Below, piece after piece: positions 5,199 to 6,912 of a stretch of 6,912 nucleotides of DNA. Location of the stretch: NCBI GenBank assembly GCA_023269335.1, contig JAHFTM010000100.1, forward strand, positions 1-6,912, given 5' to 3'. How positions within the stretch are numbered: the first letter of the stretch is position 1; each line of letters opens with the position of its first letter. The notes under the pieces are model-generated. The model was not told the DNA's origin and ran no database searches. It worked only from the letters and a program-made list of their open reading frames with translations. The position numbers and the translations under genes were made by a program. The stretch comes from Chlamydiia bacterium (GTDB taxonomy: Bacteria > Chlamydiota > Chlamydiia > Chlamydiales > FEN-1388).

Positions 5199-6557
5199 TT
5201 ACCACCCAAAGAAATTCCTCAGTCCTGACACAACACGACCTGCAAGTCTGCCAAGGCTAAAAATCTGCGTAATAAAAGAAGGTTCATTTTGTACATTGAA
5301 CTCGATGCGTGGCAGCTCTACCTTTGTAACTACTAGCTCTCTGACTTTTGTAAAATCGACCTGATTTCTTTTAGTAAAACGCTCAATTACTATCGCATCG
5401 GAAGGAAGCAAATTCTTATTTACTAGATGCTCAAATGATTCTTTCCAAGGAAACACTACAATTATGTATGGACGAATTGCTGTGCAAAAATCAACAAAAT
5501 CCTGATAAAAGCAGGCCCCTTGAGAAGAGTCGTCGTTATATTGCATCCTCAGCTTTGCCATGTCTTGACAAAGCTGTAAAATTTCCTCTAGTTGATTCTG
5601 AACACATTCTTGCAATTTCTTTGCCTCATTTTTCAGAAGCTCAAGCACCACTTTTCGAAGTAGCTTTTGATAGTCTTTATCGTCGTCATATTTACGTGCT
5701 TTAGCATTTTCATGATCACCAGGATTGTCTTGATAAAGACTGACAAGTTCTGGTCCGGTCCATTTTTGAAAAAGTTGAAACTCAGACTCTAAAAAATAAA
5801 GGCTCCCTCGAATGCTGGCTCGAAAACTTTCATGACCCGACCAATGAAGCGCATCAAGGAAGTCAGATGCTGTGCACTCTCTTAGTTTTTTTGCAAATGG
5901 AGAGCAAACCACTACAGCTGTAGCGCTATCTGCAACAGATGCCACAGAAGTATCATTTCTCAAGATAGCCGTTTCAATTGGTAACACTAACTCGTATTTG
6001 TTATTCGCAAAGCAGTAACATAAAAAGCAAATGAGCTCAGTCCCTGTGCAGTCGTTCAATTTTTCTGGACTCATTTGAAACGCTAAGCAGATTTTTGAGA
6101 AAAGCTCCTGATCTTTTAGATCTTTAATCGATCTATTCTCCCAATTACTTTCATTTAGCTCATGAGCGCATTCCAGCTTTTGCCTTTGGAAAATCTTCGC
6201 CAGGAATGCTATGAGTACCCTTGGAGAGAAGTTTACAAGAGCAAAAGGGCATGTATTGGCTAAAAGAAAATCACGAAACTCACAATACTGCTGTGCACTA
6301 TCTAAAAGTTTTAGATTGAATTCAACGCTTGCAATGTAATTTTCAAGTGGCTCTACATGCTCGGCAATTAACTTTACAAGCTCATTAGGCAGAGTACTTT
6401 GTATTGCAGTTTCAACACTTTCTGCAACGGCACTTAACTTTTCTGAGCCTAAACTCACCCATCGACCATTCAAGCTAGCTGGAACAGCTGTTTTCACTTG
6501 TTCAAAAGATGAATTATTTACTGCAGGCAAAGCTGCTCTTACTAAAGGAATAGTCAT
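5199..6557 (-). CDS. Probable F-box-like effector, otherwise unidentified (452 residues)
   Basis: A 452-residue protein without signal peptide or transmembrane helix. The N-terminal 50 residues are Ser/Ala/Val-rich and poorly ordered, of the kind seen in type III substrates. Residues 55-90 begin with LPNELVKLIAEHVEPLENYI and continue with regularly spaced hydrophobics, matching the eukaryotic F-box pattern LPxELxxxIxxxLxxxxL. F-box proteins are expanded in amoeba-associated chlamydiae, where they are proposed to recruit host SCF ubiquitin ligase. The rest (90-452) is unfamiliar: a helical region, a Cys-rich stretch (Cys177, 180, 182; 14 Cys in all), a charged likely coiled coil (about 293-338), and a C-terminal amphipathic tail (about 428-452, Phe/Leu/Gly/Arg-rich). 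It converges on mqnB with 2 bp between stop codons. Start chosen at 6557 behind GGATGAGAA and a good promoter. The F-box call rests on one short motif. Confidence 0.7.
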   Translation of the reverse strand: MTIPLVRAALPAVNNSSFEQVKTAVPASLNGRWVSLGSEKLSAVAESVETAIQSTLPNELVKLIAEHVEPLENYIASVEFNLKLLDSAQQYCEFRDFLLANTCPFALVNFSPRVLIAFLAKIFQRQKLECAHELNESNWENRSIKDLKDQELFSKICLAFQMSPEKLNDCTGTELICFLCYCFANNKYELVLPIETAILRNDTSVASVADSATAVVVCSPFAKKLRECTASDFLDALHWSGHESFRASIRGSLYFLESEFQLFQKWTGPELVSLYQDNPGDHENAKARKYDDDKDYQKLLRKVVLELLKNEAKKLQECVQNQLEEILQLCQDMAKLRMQYNDDSSQGACFYQDFVDFCTAIRPYIIVVFPWKESFEHLVNKNLLPSDAIVIERFTKRNQVDFTKVRELVVTKVELPRIEFNVQNEPSFITQIFSLGRLAGRVVSGLRNFFGW

Positions 6558-6582
6558 GAGTTCTCATCCATTGCTTGTTTTT

Positions 6583-6612
6583 GTTATAAGTAACATGATG
6601 TGTGAGTGTAAA
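6583..6612 (-). promoter_or_regulatory. Sigma70-type promoter of the F-box-like gene
   Basis: On the minus strand TTTACA (6612-6607) is separated by 18 bases from TATAAC (6588-6583), each one or two changes from the TTGACA/TATAAT consensus. Transcription would start near 6576, leaving a leader of about 20 bases before the ATG at 6557. This is the best promoter match in the window and suggests the gene is transcribed on its own by the main sigma factor. Confidence 0.5.
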
Positions 6613-6618
6613 TTGCAT

Positions 6619-6676
6619 GTCTGGCCTGTGATTATCTGATTGCCTGAGTTGCAAATCTCAAAATCGCAGGCCTGAC
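6619..6676. repeat. Imperfect 15-bp inverted repeat with 28-base spacer
   Basis: GTCTGGCCTGTGATT (6619-6633) is the reverse complement of AATCGCAGGCCTGAC (6662-6676) at 13 of 15 positions. The spacer holds a smaller pair, TGAG (6645-6648) with CTCA (6657-6660), so RNA from either strand could fold into a branched hairpin. No T-rich run follows on either strand, so it is not a standard intrinsic terminator. It lies between the probable transporter stop (6735) and the promoter of the F-box-like gene, and may end transporter transcription, act as a REP-like element, or bind a regulator. Confidence 0.6.
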
Positions 6677-6713
6677 TTCAATATCAAAAAACCCGAACAT
6701 CGCATTACAATTA

Positions 6714-6746
6714 TGCATATAAAATGCAACTATCTTAATAAAATGC
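6714..6746. repeat. AT-rich short repeats downstream of the transporter gene
   Basis: TGCAT-ATAAA-ATGCA forms a 5-bp inverted repeat (6714-6728). ATAAAATGC occurs twice as a perfect 9-bp direct repeat (6719-6727 and 6738-6746), 19 bp apart start to start. The second copy lies inside the last codons of the transporter. The elements are too short to assign a function. Confidence 0.35.
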
Positions 6747-6912
6747 GATGATAAGTGAAATAATAAAAGCAGTAACTACAGGGATTTTTACATAAGGAAA
6801 CCCCCATAGCGTATAGGCTATGTTTGCGACGCTTAAGACAAGTAAGCTTGGATAGATCAACTGCACAAGTGGACCTAAAAAGGCCGCAATGCCATTAAAT
6901 TCAAGCGTTGAA
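6735..6912 (-). CDS. C-terminal end of a multi-pass membrane protein, probably branched-chain amino acid carrier (BrnQ/LIVCS)
   Basis: A minus-strand frame is open from the right edge to TAA at 6737-6735, giving the last 58 residues. They consist almost entirely of two hydrophobic helices: FLGPLVQLIYPSLLVLSVANI (about 11-31) and IPVVTAFIISLIIAFY (about 43-58), joined by AYTLWGFPYVK. The stretch GPLVQLIYPSLLVLS resembles the conserved helix with a YP pair near the C-terminus of BrnQ-type Leu/Ile/Val:cation symporters, which chlamydiae carry. The short fragment does not allow a firm family call. It ends at the membrane without a cytoplasmic tail. The stop codon lies 58 bp beyond the large inverted repeat. 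Confidence 0.6.
   Translation of the reverse strand, partial: STLEFNGIAAFLGPLVQLIYPSLLVLSVANIAYTLWGFPYVKIPVVTAFIISLIIAFY

Noticed and set aside
5435..5704. Plus-strand frame opposite the F-box-like gene
   Set aside because: Antisense to a long frame that has its own promoter and start; composition is consistent with a shadow.
6556..6567. Palindrome ATGAG-TT-CTCAT over the start of the F-box-like gene
   Set aside because: The 2-base centre is too tight for an RNA hairpin, and a 5-bp half-site alone is weak evidence for an operator.

Overview
The window looks like chromosomal DNA from a member of the phylum Chlamydiae, most likely an environmental (non-Chlamydiaceae) lineage. The main evidence is a run of genes in the order CesT-like type III secretion chaperone, DnaQ-type exonuclease, MqnD, MqnB. 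From memory this matches CT260-CT263 of Chlamydia trachomatis (Mcsc chaperone, dnaQ, and the two futalosine-pathway enzymes). A probable F-box protein and a probable BrnQ-type transporter end also fit that phylum. Genus and species cannot be set from the sequence alone.

Left part (1-1856, minus strand): a compressed operon read right to left. It holds a Nudix-fold protein with a degenerate Nudix box, dihydroneopterin aldolase (folB), a short-chain dehydrogenase of pteridine-reductase/FabG type, and an unidentified protein that runs off the left edge. Two junctions are 4-base ATGA stop/start overlaps and the third gap is 2 bases, so the four genes are probably translated together. The theme is pterin/folate metabolism.

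Middle part (1940-5196, plus strand): diverging from the folate operon across about 83 bp are six genes. They are a FliO-domain membrane protein, a 53-residue probable lipoprotein, the type III chaperone (Mcsc-like), a DnaQ-like 3'-5' exonuclease, MqnD and MqnB. The last four are packed with gaps of 5, -4 and 0-12 bases. The run mixes type III secretion functions (FliO-like, chaperone) with late steps of the futalosine route to menaquinone.

Right part (5199-6912, minus strand): a 452-residue protein with an F-box-like motif, probably a secreted host-directed effector, converges on mqnB with only 2 bp between the stop codons. It has a good sigma70-type promoter. The intergenic region beyond it (6558-6734) holds a large imperfect inverted repeat and AT-rich short repeats. 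The window ends in the C-terminal 58 residues of a membrane protein that resembles a branched-chain amino acid carrier. No rRNA, tRNA, CRISPR array, insertion sequence or phage gene was seen.
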